A stretch of 64,000 nucleotides of DNA from Cohnella endophytica (GCF_003628305.1 NZ_RBZM01000004.1:186001-250000); one strand, 5' to 3'; positions 51,718 to 60,231 are shown, counted from the stretch's first letter. The notes: a model not told the origin generated them from the letters alone. Made by a program: numbers and translations.

Positions 51718-54135
51718 ATGTTAACTAGCGAGGCGATCATGCCGGATAAGCCGAGCGATAGGAAGGAAACAAGCCTTTCCTGTTCGATCGGAGCCATTCA
51801 TAACATAGACGAAAGCGAAGGAACCGTCATTCTGCGCGGGGAGTTTGCGAGCATCGTCTTCTTTTTCGTGAACGAGAACACGCTTCGGGTGAAACTGTTT
51901 TTCGGCGGGACGCCCGATATGCGAGCGACGGCCGCGATCGTAGCTTCGGCCATCCAGCCCGTACAAGCAGACGTTGAGGAGAAAGACGGCCACATCGTCA
52001 TTTCGTCGAACGCGTTGCACGCGGTGGTGAATCCCCAAGCCTTTTCCTTGCGCATCTTCAATTCGGAAGGCGTCATGTTGCTGGAAGAGAAAGCGATAGC
52101 CTGGGACGACAAGCGCAAACCCACATTCACGGCTACGAAATCCGCCGATTCCCACTTCTACGGATTCGGAGAGAAAACCGGGTTTCTCGATAAAAACGGC
52201 GAGCGTTACGAGATGTGGAATAGCGACGTCTACGAACCGCACGTACAGGATACGGACGCGTTGTATCAATCGATTCCCTTCCTGATCCATTATGACTACG
52301 GCAAGCCTGCCTATGGGCTGTTACTAGATAATCCAGGTCGGACGACATTCGATATGAGATCGTACGAAGATCGTTATACGATCAGCCTCCAGAGCGGCGA
52401 ATTGGATTTGTACGTTCTGAACGGACCGAGCATCAAGGACGTGGTAAAGCGCGTCGGCGTATTGACGGGGACGACTTATATGCCGCCGATGTGGTCGATC
52501 GGCTATCAGCAATCCCGTTACAGCTACATGAATCAAGAAGAAGTGCTGGATATCGCCCGCACGTTCCGGAAGAAACAGATTCCTTGCGACGTCATCTACT
52601 TGGATATTCACTACATGGACGAGTACCGGGTGTTTACTTGGGATGAGAAGCGGTTTCCGAAACCGCTTGAGATGATGGCCGAACTTCGGGAGCTTGGCAT
52701 CGAGCTCGTGCCGATCGTAGATCCGGGAGTGAAGAAGGATCCGAAATATTCCGTCTATCAGGAAGGCGTCAAGAACGGATATTTCTGCCGCAAGCTGGAG
52801 GGCGATATTTTCATCGGCAAAGTATGGCCGGGATTAAGCGCGTTTCCGGATTTCACGGACGATGCGGTCGCTGAATGGTGGGGCGACCGTCACCGGTTCT
52901 ATATCGAACAAGGAATTAGCGGAATATGGAACGACATGAACGAGCCGTCGGTGTTCAACGAGAGCAAGACGATGGATTTGGATGTCGTTCACGGCAATAA
53001 CGGCAATCCGAAAACGCACGAAGAGTGGCATAACTTATATGGCTTGCTCATGTCCAAAGCAACGTTCGAAGGAATGAAGCGAGGACTAGGGGGAGAGCGT
53101 CCGTTCGTGCTTACCCGCGCCGGATATACGGGAATCCAGCGGTTCGCGACCGTGTGGACGGGAGACAATCGCAGCTTCTGGGAGCATATGGCGATGAGCA
53201 TTCCGATGGTGCTTAACCTCGGCATGTCCGGCATCGCGTTCGCGGGTCCGGATGTAGGAGGCTTCTCGCATCACGCATCTGGCGAACTCGTGGCCAGATG
53301 GACGCAGATGGGAGCGTTCTTCCCTTTTTTCCGCAATCATAGCGTTATCGAGTCCACGCGCCAAGAGCCTTGGAGATTCGGAGATCAAATAGAAGAAATT
53401 TGTCGCGAGTATATCGGTTTGCGTTACAAGTTAATGCCGTATCTTTATTCTTTGTTCTATGAAGCGCATACGACCGGCTTGCCGATCCTGCGTTCGCTTA
53501 TCATGGAGTATCCGGAGGACCGCAAGGCTTATAACGTGTGCGATCAATTCCTGTTGGGAGATGCCTTGCTCGTCGCTCCCGTCTATCGTCCGGGTGTAGC
53601 CTCGAGGGCGGTGTACTTGCCGGACGGCATATGGTACGACGAACGTACGGGAGAGAAGTACGATGGCGGAAAATCCGTACTCGCGGATGCCCCGCTCGAG
53701 TCGGTTCCCGTGTTCGTGAAAGCGGGAGCGATCGTCCCAAGACAGTCGTTACGGCAATATACCGGCGAAGCTTCCGTCGAGCCCATGAGCCTGCATGTCT
53801 ACGCGGCCCCCGAAGGGCAATCGGTATCCGGACGATTCGCGTTATACGAGGATGACGGTCGAACTTACGATTTCGAGGCAGGCATATATAGCATGCGGGA
53901 GTGGACTTACGAACAATCACTCGAAGGCAAACGCCTCGGCTGCGATTTCGTGCACTCGGGAAGAGACATAGCTCCGGAGACGGTGTTGGTGCTTCATCAG
54001 GTTGCCTTGTCTCCGACGGATTTGACTTGCTCCGGCGAAGCTGAAATCTCGGCTTGGAATTACGACAAAGAGAGTCGCATCTTGCAGATTACGATTCATG
54101 CAAGGCATTCGTTTGAACTTATCATTCGATCGTAG
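51718..54135 (+). CDS. Glycoside hydrolase family 31 alpha-glucosidase
   Basis: About 805 residues, full length for GH31. The N-terminal beta domain has HFYGFGEKTGFLDK. The barrel has the nucleophile Asp in GIWNDMNEPSVF and the acid/base Asp in WTGDNRSFWEHM. SGIAFAGPDVGGF and RWTQMGAFFPFFRNH are further hallmarks. No signal peptide is present, so it acts in the cytoplasm on imported alpha-glucosides, releasing glucose. I chose the ATG at 51718, five bases after AGAGGTGA; a GTG at 51709 is in frame. It is 74 bp from the binding-protein gene and 12 bp from the next gene. Confidence 0.94.
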   Translation: MLTSEAIMPDKPSDRKETSLSCSIGAIHNIDESEGTVILRGEFASIVFFFVNENTLRVKLFFGGTPDMRATAAIVASAIQPVQADVEEKDGHIVISSNALHAVVNPQAFSLRIFNSEGVMLLEEKAIAWDDKRKPTFTATKSADSHFYGFGEKTGFLDKNGERYEMWNSDVYEPHVQDTDALYQSIPFLIHYDYGKPAYGLLLDNPGRTTFDMRSYEDRYTISLQSGELDLYVLNGPSIKDVVKRVGVLTGTTYMPPMWSIGYQQSRYSYMNQEEVLDIARTFRKKQIPCDVIYLDIHYMDEYRVFTWDEKRFPKPLEMMAELRELGIELVPIVDPGVKKDPKYSVYQEGVKNGYFCRKLEGDIFIGKVWPGLSAFPDFTDDAVAEWWGDRHRFYIEQGISGIWNDMNEPSVFNESKTMDLDVVHGNNGNPKTHEEWHNLYGLLMSKATFEGMKRGLGGERPFVLTRAGYTGIQRFATVWTGDNRSFWEHMAMSIPMVLNLGMSGIAFAGPDVGGFSHHASGELVARWTQMGAFFPFFRNHSVIESTRQEPWRFGDQIEEICREYIGLRYKLMPYLYSLFYEAHTTGLPILRSLIMEYPEDRKAYNVCDQFLLGDALLVAPVYRPGVASRAVYLPDGIWYDERTGEKYDGGKSVLADAPLESVPVFVKAGAIVPRQSLRQYTGEASVEPMSLHVYAAPEGQSVSGRFALYEDDGRTYDFEAGIYSMREWTYEQSLEGKRLGCDFVHSGRDIAPETVLVLHQVALSPTDLTCSGEAEISAWNYDKESRILQITIHARHSFELIIRS

Positions 54136-54146
54136 GGGGAAAGCGC

Positions 54147-56885
54147 GTGGCCAAACGAAGCTCGAAATTCAAGCGGATAATCGGCGTTTCGACCGGAATC
54201 GTCGTTATCGCGGCGGCAGCGGCGGCCTATTATCTATTCTTCGCGCCCGGTAATGCCAAAGCAAACTTCAAAGACAAGAACGGATTGTTAATCGTCAGCA
54301 ATTCGAGTTATGAAATCGCATTTCAAGCGGACAATGGCTCGATCGCCTATCTTAAGAATAAAGATTCGGAGACCAACATCACGCTTGGCAACAGAGAGAA
54401 GGCGCTCTGGTGGGCGTTCCTGCAAGACGACTCCTCGACGAACGGAAAGAAAGCCGATGATTTCTCTTACGATTGGAGCGGCAGCAAAGGCGAGCTCGTC
54501 TTCCATTACGGGGGGAAAGTCAAAGTAGACGTAACGGCCCGTTTCGAGGACGATAACCGGATCTATCTGAATGCCGCCGTCGACAACCAGACGGAGCAGC
54601 CGATCAAGTCGTTCCGTTTCCCTTACGAACTGAACGTCGAGACGGCGAGCGTAACCGACGGACTACTTCCGATGTTGCCAGGAGCGAAGCTCAAGGACGC
54701 CTTCTTTAAGGAGAGCAATTCTTTCCAAGACCAATATCCGGGCGTCATGTTCGCAGCCTACGTCGGGCTTCGCACGAAAGGCGGCAATCTCGCGGTATAC
54801 GACCTGGATCGCGGCGTGACGGCAACGATCGACCTCGGCTTCAAGAGTCAAGTTAAAGACGCGGGCAAGACCGGAATCGTTCACGATTACAAAACGTGGA
54901 TCGATCCGAAGAAGCAATGGAACAGCCCGTCCGTCGTGCTCGAGATCGGGGATTACGAGGCTACGATCGCGAGCTACCGCGATTTGAACAAAATCGGCGA
55001 ATATCGTTCGTTGACCGATAAGCTCGGCAGCGCCAAGGACGCCTTCTTCGAGCAGCCGTTCTATAAGGCGGACATCTCCGCGATCAAAGACGGAAGCTGG
55101 AGCAACTTGACCCAAAATTATTTGAACAAAATGAATTACAACGGAGTCATTCACCTCGTCGGGTTCCAGAAGGGCGGACATGACGAGAACTATCCAGACT
55201 TCTATCCGCCGGAAACGAATTGGGGCGGAGAGAAGGCATTCCTTGCCTTTATGCAAGCCGCCAAGGACAAAGGCGATAAAGTCGTGCCCTACACGAACAT
55301 GTCGTGGTGGGGCAACCATTCCCCGACGCTCGCGAAGCTGCCTTCGGGCGTAACGATGGAAGATTTGATCGTACTGAAGGACAATAACACCATTACCCAA
55401 GAAGATTACGGGAAGCATAGCGGATACGTCGTGAATACGGGGCATCCGTTCTTCCTCCAACGGACGGCGGAAGAACATAAGAAACTGTTCGATACGGCCG
55501 GATTCGACGGACTGTTCGAAGACCAATGGGGAATACGTAACGCTCCGTACGTCTACAACAAAATCATTCCGGAAGGCACCGATCCGTCGTCGGCGTATTT
55601 CCAAGGCGTTCGGAATTACTTCTCGGCTTTGACCAAGCCGATGTACATGGAGGACGGAACGGACGTCCTGGCTAAGGACGCCGTCGGCTTCATGGGTTCG
55701 AACTTCTTGTGGGACCAGCTCGGTTACCGCAAGAAAACGGCTTCTTACACGGAGTACTACCCGATGGCCGGTATGTTGTTCCGCGACAAGGTGATGCAAT
55801 TCCAGCACGACTTGGCCGCGGAGACGATGACGGACGATCAAGACATGCTGAGATGGAATCTCGCGATGGGTTACAACTTAAGCGCGGACTTCTTTAACGG
55901 CGTCGCCAATCCATGGGTGGACATGGTCGGCGTATATCAGAAATTCATTTTGTCCCAATACGCTGACTCGCTGGTCAAGAGCTTCGGCCAAGTGACCCCG
56001 ACCGTAACGAAAACGGATTTCGGCACGTACGCGGTAACGGCGAATTGGAACAAGAACGAAGCATACGCGCTAGATAACGAAGATTCGCTTGCTCCCGGCG
56101 GTTACGACGTATCCGCGGCGGACGGAAGCCGGAGAGCCGGTAACTACTCGCGGCTGAACGGGCAGGATCTGGATACCGGCGACCATAATCTGGTCGTAGT
56201 ACGGGAGCAAGACGCGATTCGCGTCTATCAACCGATCGGCTCCGATACGACGCTCAAAATCCGTAAAGGCAAAGATTGGCCGCACGTGACGGCAGCGGTT
56301 TACCTGGCCAACGGGTCGAAAATATCGGATCTGCAAGTGAAAGAAGACGGAGAGTTCGCGGTATTCGACTACGTCGGTCTAATCAAGGAGCAGAAGGTCG
56401 GTTATGTCGAGCTGAAGAGCTCCCCCGACGTCAGCAAGGCGACGGAAACGTTCGAGAAAGTCAAATTCCAATTCAATATGGCGCTTAACCAGAAAGTATT
56501 CTCGACCTCTAACACGGCTGAAGCCTTTGCTCCGGAACTTTCCGTAGACGGTGACCCGTACACTTACTGGGAGAGCACGGCGAAGCAATTCCCGCAATCG
56601 CTGACGGTCGATCTCGGCGCCGAGAAGAAAATCAGCAAGCTTATATTAAAACTGCCTCCTCAGGATGCGTGGGAGGCACGCGATCAGCAGATCGAGGTGC
56701 TAACGGGCACCGACGGGGAGAACTTCAAAACCTTGCTCGCTTCTAAGCCTTACACGTTCGATCCGAAAAAGGCGAATGAGGTCGCAATCGAGCTTGGAGA
56801 AACGACGACCCGTTACGTACGGATTACGATCATGGGCAACACCGGTTGGCTGGCAGCTCAAGTGTCGGAATTCGAAGTGTATTGA
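54147..56885 (+). CDS. Membrane-anchored DUF6259-like glycosidase candidate with C-terminal F5/8-type domain
   Basis: 912 residues. A basic start and one hydrophobic helix (GIVVIAAAAAAYYLFFAPG, near 13-34) should anchor it with the rest outside; no lipobox is seen. A beta-rich domain (SSYEIAFQADNGSIAYLKNK) is followed by a TIM-barrel-like region from about 320 with ENYPDFYPPETNWGG, NMSWWGNHSP and GFDGLFEDQWG, which holds candidate catalytic acids. The last 150 residues (LSVDGDPYTYWESTA) form a discoidin/CBM32-like module that may bind glycans. GTG start behind AGGGGGAAAGC. In context it probably trims an alpha-glucan at the cell surface before uptake; enzyme activity is unproven. Confidence 0.75.
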   Translation: MAKRSSKFKRIIGVSTGIVVIAAAAAAYYLFFAPGNAKANFKDKNGLLIVSNSSYEIAFQADNGSIAYLKNKDSETNITLGNREKALWWAFLQDDSSTNGKKADDFSYDWSGSKGELVFHYGGKVKVDVTARFEDDNRIYLNAAVDNQTEQPIKSFRFPYELNVETASVTDGLLPMLPGAKLKDAFFKESNSFQDQYPGVMFAAYVGLRTKGGNLAVYDLDRGVTATIDLGFKSQVKDAGKTGIVHDYKTWIDPKKQWNSPSVVLEIGDYEATIASYRDLNKIGEYRSLTDKLGSAKDAFFEQPFYKADISAIKDGSWSNLTQNYLNKMNYNGVIHLVGFQKGGHDENYPDFYPPETNWGGEKAFLAFMQAAKDKGDKVVPYTNMSWWGNHSPTLAKLPSGVTMEDLIVLKDNNTITQEDYGKHSGYVVNTGHPFFLQRTAEEHKKLFDTAGFDGLFEDQWGIRNAPYVYNKIIPEGTDPSSAYFQGVRNYFSALTKPMYMEDGTDVLAKDAVGFMGSNFLWDQLGYRKKTASYTEYYPMAGMLFRDKVMQFQHDLAAETMTDDQDMLRWNLAMGYNLSADFFNGVANPWVDMVGVYQKFILSQYADSLVKSFGQVTPTVTKTDFGTYAVTANWNKNEAYALDNEDSLAPGGYDVSAADGSRRAGNYSRLNGQDLDTGDHNLVVVREQDAIRVYQPIGSDTTLKIRKGKDWPHVTAAVYLANGSKISDLQVKEDGEFAVFDYVGLIKEQKVGYVELKSSPDVSKATETFEKVKFQFNMALNQKVFSTSNTAEAFAPELSVDGDPYTYWESTAKQFPQSLTVDLGAEKKISKLILKLPPQDAWEARDQQIEVLTGTDGENFKTLLASKPYTFDPKKANEVAIELGETTTRYVRITIMGNTGWLAAQVSEFEVY

Positions 56886-56910
56886 TGTAAGAAAACCTTT
56901 ATAACTCGAT

Positions 56911-56958
56911 GAAGAAGTTGCGTTCGAGGCCGGTAACCGGTCTAGGCGCAACTTCTTC
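56911..56958 (+). terminator. Hairpin after the DUF6259 gene
   Basis: A perfect 12-bp stem, GAAGAAGTTGCG with its complement at 56947, encloses a further GGCCGGT/ACCGGTC fold. No T-run follows, so it is a strong hairpin but an atypical terminator. Confidence 0.6.
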
Positions 56959-57060
56959 GCGTTGTAGCCGAATATCGCCTGTCACTTACCGTTACCGTCT
57001 TGTCCGACCCCGAATAAGCTGAATAAATAAATAAGCGCAGATCAAGGGGAGGGACGATGG

Positions 57061-57471
57061 ATGCAAGTGCAAGCCGGGATCGTATGCGTGATATTCGGTG
57101 CGGTAATCTCATTCTCATTCGGGGTGTGGAACCAATCGCTAACTTTTCTTGTCCTATTAATGGCTATCGATTATATAACGGGCGTGGTAGCCGCGATAAA
57201 GGATGGCAGCGGGTTGAACAGCAACGTTGGCTTCTGGGGATTGTTCAAGAAGGCTTTGATTCTACTCATAATGATGATTTCCCACCGATTGGACGTATTG
57301 CTTAACGTGAACATGATTATGGGGAGCGCGGTGTTTTTTTACATCGCTAACGAGCTGCTGTCGGTAATCGAGAATTACGGGCGCATCGGACTGCCTCTTC
57401 CGGACCGTATAAAGCAAATCGTTCAGGTGTTGCGCGACAAGGCAGGGGAAAAGAATGATCAAGACAAATGA
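57061..57471 (+). CDS. Phage holin family protein
   Basis: 136 residues. Four hydrophobic segments are visible (IVCVIFGAVISFSFGV; LTFLVLLMAIDYITGVVAAI; FKKALILLIMMISH; MGSAVFFYIANELLSVIEN). The motif DYITGVVAAIKDG with ELLSVIENYGRIG is typical of the Holin_4/TcdE-type family. AGGGGAGGG precedes the ATG. Phage holins open the membrane for a lysin, but no lysin or phage gene is near, and chromosomal relatives may aid protein export or peptidoglycan turnover. It ends in its own terminator. Confidence 0.88.
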   Translation: MQVQAGIVCVIFGAVISFSFGVWNQSLTFLVLLMAIDYITGVVAAIKDGSGLNSNVGFWGLFKKALILLIMMISHRLDVLLNVNMIMGSAVFFYIANELLSVIENYGRIGLPLPDRIKQIVQVLRDKAGEKNDQDK

Positions 57472-57490
57472 AGTTTGCGATGGTATGAAG

Positions 57491-57538
57491 ACCGAATTTC
57501 GTTCGTCCGAAAGGACGGAGGAGAGACGGTTTTTTTTC
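57491..57538 (+). terminator. Terminator after the holin-like gene
   Basis: CGTCC-GAAA-GGACG is extended by weaker pairs to ACCG...CGGT at 57491 and 57527. A run of nine T follows. Confidence 0.88.
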
Positions 57539-57662
57539 GTCGACGCCGGGACGTATTCATTCCGGGATAGCGGCCAACACTAAGGAGTAGCAAGCGAATA
57601 CATAGCGATGTTCATGAATTTGTCAAATGTTAAAAAAGTTGAACATTCTCTTCTACAAGTGC

Positions 57663-57692
57663 TTGAGTTCAAATGCTTGTTTTAGGTAAAAT
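57663..57692 (+). promoter_or_regulatory. Promoter of the cupredoxin gene
   Basis: TTGAGT at 57663 and TAAAAT at 57687 are 18 bp apart. A CAAGTGCTTG palindrome overlaps the -35 and could be an operator. Confidence 0.5.
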
Positions 57693-57730
57693 AAGAGGTA
57701 GACATTTTGTAGGAGACAGGGGAGTAGAAA

Positions 57731-58111
57731 ATGCATAAATGGCTAATGTCCACATTGGTAACGATCGCGTGCGCTATGGGTGTATACCTTCTGGCTACAA
57801 GCCTGCCGGACAAACCAAAAGACGAAGCGTCCGATTTGAAAGAAGGACAGGTATTACTCAAGATCAAAGCGACGAACTATGAATTCGACCAAAAAGAGTA
57901 TCATGTCAAAGCGGGAACCCTTTATAAAATCAAGTTCTCCAACACGCTCGGCAATCACGGCGCCGAAATCGTCGGTCTAAACGTCGAGATGAGCAAAGAC
58001 GCTCCGGAGATGGAAGTAACTTTCGATAAACCGGGCGAATACGAATTGCATTGTTCTATTATGTGCGGAACGGGCCATTCAACCATGAAATCGAAATTCA
58101 TCGTCGAGTAA
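57731..58111 (+). CDS. Membrane-anchored CuA-type cupredoxin (cytochrome oxidase subunit II-like)
   Basis: 126 residues. One N-terminal hydrophobic helix (LVTIACAMGVYLLATSL) anchors an extracellular cupredoxin domain. The domain keeps the binuclear CuA pattern: LHCSIMCGTGHSTM gives two Cys four apart, His and Met, with an earlier His in GNHGAEI. It is much shorter than true oxidase subunit II and lacks the second membrane helix. No oxidase subunit I is nearby. It may carry electrons or deliver copper to an oxidase. It has its own promoter and terminator. Confidence 0.87.
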   Translation: MHKWLMSTLVTIACAMGVYLLATSLPDKPKDEASDLKEGQVLLKIKATNYEFDQKEYHVKAGTLYKIKFSNTLGNHGAEIVGLNVEMSKDAPEMEVTFDKPGEYELHCSIMCGTGHSTMKSKFIVE

Positions 58112-58124
58112 TCAAGCGAAAAGA

Positions 58125-58150
58125 AAAGGAGCCGAGACGGCTCCTTTTTT
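58125..58150 (+). terminator. Terminator after the cupredoxin gene
   Basis: AAAGGAGCCG-AGA-CGGCTCCTTT with a further run of T. Confidence 0.93.
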
Positions 58151-58188
58151 CCGATTAAGATGGTTTAACCTCTTCTCGGCGTTCGGTA

Positions 58189-58440
58189 TCAAAGATGACG
58201 CCAAGTGCGTATCCGCTTAACGCCCAAGTCGCCCAAGAAACCGATCAACGCCCAACTGATCACGGTCAATACGTACATAAACCATACATTGACCTTATGG
58301 ATATCGGTGAACAGCTCGACGAACCACATCGGTACGCTGAACATGATCAGGAACATGTTATGAGGGTCGTAACCGGTCGAATTGAACAAGCTCAGCGCAA
58401 TACCGATCAACGTGCCGGCAATCGTCATAGTGTAGCGCAT
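58189..58440 (-). CDS. Small membrane protein of unknown function
   Basis: 83 residues from the ATG at 58440. Two or three hydrophobic segments are visible (MTIAGTLIGIALSLF; MFLIMFSVPMWFVELF; WFMYVLTVISWALIGFL), with a basic tail (KRIRTWRHL). AAGGGAG lies upstream but at a wide spacing of 14 bases. The frame extends further upstream, but that part overlaps the divergent Dabb gene and looks like chance. Function unknown; I am moderately sure it is a gene. Confidence 0.6.
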   Translation of the reverse strand: MRYTMTIAGTLIGIALSLFNSTGYDPHNMFLIMFSVPMWFVELFTDIHKVNVWFMYVLTVISWALIGFLGDLGVKRIRTWRHL

Positions 58441-58533
58441 GGTCGATGAGGGGACTCCCTTCGCTTTAAGGCTTATGTATTCCGTAGTATGCGCGTAGCC
58501 GCGAATCTCATGATAAGAAAGGATTGGGAACAG

Positions 58534-58821
58534 ATGATTACTCATATCGTATTTTTTAAACTTAAAGATCGCACGCCGGAAAGCATCGAAAGCACGGCGC
58601 AAGTTTTGCGCGACATGGAGGGTAAGATCGACGAACTTCTTCATTTGGAAGTCGGGAAGGACATCCTTTTTACGGAGCGTTCTTACGATATCGCGTTAGT
58701 GACTAAATTCGCTTCATTGGACGCGCTTCAAGCTTATCAGGTGCATCCCGTGCATAAGAAAGTGATCGAGCATATGACGTCCGTTCGCGAAGCGTCCGTC
58801 AGCGTCGATTACGAGAGTTAA
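58534..58821 (+). CDS. Dabb family (stress-responsive alpha/beta barrel) protein
   Basis: 95 residues. ITHIVFFKLKDRTPE at the start and YDIALVTKFASLDALQAYQVHPVHKKVIEH in parts are classic for the dimeric alpha/beta barrel (Dabb/Stress-responsive) family. The ATG at 58534 follows AAAGGA. Family members include small enzymes and stress proteins of poorly known role. It is followed by a tiny membrane gene and the DUF86 gene on the same strand and may be cotranscribed with them. Confidence 0.88.
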   Translation: MITHIVFFKLKDRTPESIESTAQVLRDMEGKIDELLHLEVGKDILFTERSYDIALVTKFASLDALQAYQVHPVHKKVIEHMTSVREASVSVDYES

Positions 58822-58848
58822 ATGATGCGTTTAGTGGAGAAAGACCCC

Positions 58849-58959
58849 ATGAACATGGGCGACGTGTATCAGATGATGACTTACGTCGTTCTTATTCTGA
58901 TTAGTTGCGTCATTATGATGGTTTGGCTTAAACGCAAGGCAAGGCGTAAGAAGAAATAA
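58849..58959 (+). CDS. Tiny single-pass membrane protein
   Basis: 36 residues. A short acidic start (MNMGDVYQ) is followed by one membrane helix (YVVLILISCVIMMVWL) and a strongly basic tail (KRKARRKKK). GGAG lies nine bases before the ATG. It fits tightly between the Dabb and DUF86 genes, 27 and 16 bp away. Positive-inside topology places the tail in the cytoplasm. Function unknown; small membrane proteins of this kind often modulate larger ones. Confidence 0.62.
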   Translation: MNMGDVYQMMTYVVLILISCVIMMVWLKRKARRKKK

Positions 58960-58975
58960 AGAGGAGGCCCAATGA

Positions 58976-59398
58976 ATGTATGACGTGAACGTGGGCAGCA
59001 TTCGTTCCCGACTCGCTTGCTTGCCGGAAATCGCGCAAGCATTATCCTCGACGACGGTATCTTGGCAGGGCGGACTGATCGAAGGACTGGCGCAGGAACG
59101 CGCGCTTCATCTCTCCGCGGAAATCGTTACGGACGTCGGACATTCCTTGATCGACGGTTTTATTATGAGGGATGCGAGCAGTTACGAGGATATTATCGAT
59201 ATTATTGCCGGGGAAGGCGTAATTTCCGAGCAAGTAGCGGAACCGCTAAGACGGATTGTTCTGTTGCGCAAGAAGCTCGTGCAAGAGTACGAACAGTGGC
59301 CGAGGGCTGAATTGCATCCTCTCACGGCGGAGTTGCCAAGGGTTCTAATGGGATTCTCCGATCAAGTGGAAGCTTATTTGAGGAAAGAATTAGCATAG
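58976..59398 (+). CDS. DUF86/HepT-like protein lacking the catalytic His
   Basis: 140 residues, all-helical DUF86. ERALHLSAEIVTDVGHSLI is the family core. HepT toxins carry RX4-6HXY; here the same place reads RKKLVQEY, so His is replaced by Gln103. No MNT nucleotidyltransferase antitoxin gene is adjacent. It is therefore more like the housekeeping YutE-type proteins of Bacillus than a toxin. GAGGAGG precedes the ATG at 58976. The neighbours are small core genes. Confidence 0.82.
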   Translation: MYDVNVGSIRSRLACLPEIAQALSSTTVSWQGGLIEGLAQERALHLSAEIVTDVGHSLIDGFIMRDASSYEDIIDIIAGEGVISEQVAEPLRRIVLLRKKLVQEYEQWPRAELHPLTAELPRVLMGFSDQVEAYLRKELA

Positions 59399-59533
59399 CG
59401 CTTAGCGATTCGCAAAGTTTGGACGCATTTTCCTCGCGCCCGCGATTTACGAACCTCGGTGATTCCGCTACAATGAAGCCAAGACGCAGTCGCGCCGCAA
59501 TTGAAGGCGGTATCGGACAAGGAGGGAATGCCC

Positions 59534-60196
59534 ATGCTGCCCGTGCAAGAAGTCTCGACGAGACGACAGTTGCTTCAATTGCTGAAGACGCAAGGAAATA
59601 ATTGTATCAGCGATTTGTCCAAGGCGCTGGGAATAACCGAGATGGCCGTTCGCCGCCATATTCAATCCTTGGAACGAGACAACTTGGTTCAATCGGTATT
59701 GGTTCGGCAAGCAATGGGAAGGCCGATGTATCGTTATTCCCTTACCGTACAAGCAGACGATCTGTTCCCGAAAAATTATCCCCAGCTCATGCTGGATTTG
59801 TTGGGAGAGCTCGAAGAGCAGGATGGCGGAGAACAACTCATAGATCGAATGTTCCAAGGCAGAAGAGACAAGCTGGAATCCCGCTTGCGGGACCGAATGC
59901 AGGACCGGCCTTTGGCGGAACGGGTATCCGAGCTTAGTGCGATTCAGAATGCCGGCGGTTACATGACCGAATGGGAAAAAGACGAAGAAGAAGGAGCTTT
60001 CCTTCTCTACGAATACAATTGTCCGATTGCTCAAGTCGCGAATCGGTACCGGCAAGCTTGCCACTGCGAGAAGCAGTTATTCGAGCGGTTGCTGGACGCC
60101 GACGTAAAGCGGACGGAGTGTTTGGCGGATGGCGGCTCACGTTGCACTTATTCGATTCGGTCTTTCTCATCTGAGAACAATAGCTTGGCGGAATAG
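59534..60196 (+). CDS. Helix-turn-helix regulator with Cys-rich C-terminus (SufR-like)
   Basis: About 220 residues. The N-terminal winged helix spans 8-70 (TRRQLLQLLKTQGNNCISDL, LGITEMAVRRHIQSLERDNL, GRPMYRYSLT). The C-terminal domain carries Cys163, Cys176, Cys178, Cys196 and Cys204, in NCPIAQVANRYRQACHCE and ECLADGGSRCTYSI. This resembles SufR-type iron-sulfur-binding repressors of Suf genes. The ATG at 59534 lies eight bases after AAGGAGG; ATG at 59528 is too close. Its targets may include Fe-S assembly genes; no suf operon is in the window. A strong terminator follows. Confidence 0.85.
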   Translation: MLPVQEVSTRRQLLQLLKTQGNNCISDLSKALGITEMAVRRHIQSLERDNLVQSVLVRQAMGRPMYRYSLTVQADDLFPKNYPQLMLDLLGELEEQDGGEQLIDRMFQGRRDKLESRLRDRMQDRPLAERVSELSAIQNAGGYMTEWEKDEEEGAFLLYEYNCPIAQVANRYRQACHCEKQLFERLLDADVKRTECLADGGSRCTYSIRSFSSENNSLAE

Positions 60197-60200
60197 TACG

Positions 60201-60231
60201 GCCCGTTGCGCATGCGACGGGCTGTTTTTTT
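60201..60231 (+). terminator. Terminator after the SufR-like gene
   Basis: GCCCGT and ACGGGC enclose a TGCGCATGCG centre. GTTTTTTTT follows. Confidence 0.93.

Noticed and set aside
54663..55841. Long open frame on the minus strand opposite the DUF6259 gene
   Set aside because: It lies wholly inside a well-supported gene, has no ribosome site or recognisable domain, and follows from codon bias of the plus-strand gene. The same holds for the minus frames at 50778-51797 and 21995-22885.
57061..57471. Prophage remnant
   Set aside because: Only a holin-like gene is present; no lysin, structural, integrase or attachment sequence is seen around it, and it has its own terminator.
58441..58644. N-terminal extension of the small membrane protein gene
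   Set aside because: The frame stays open but runs opposite the Dabb gene, lacks a ribosome site and adds a polar segment that does not fit.
58976..59398. HepT toxin of a toxin-antitoxin pair
   Set aside because: The catalytic His is Gln and no MNT antitoxin gene is adjacent.
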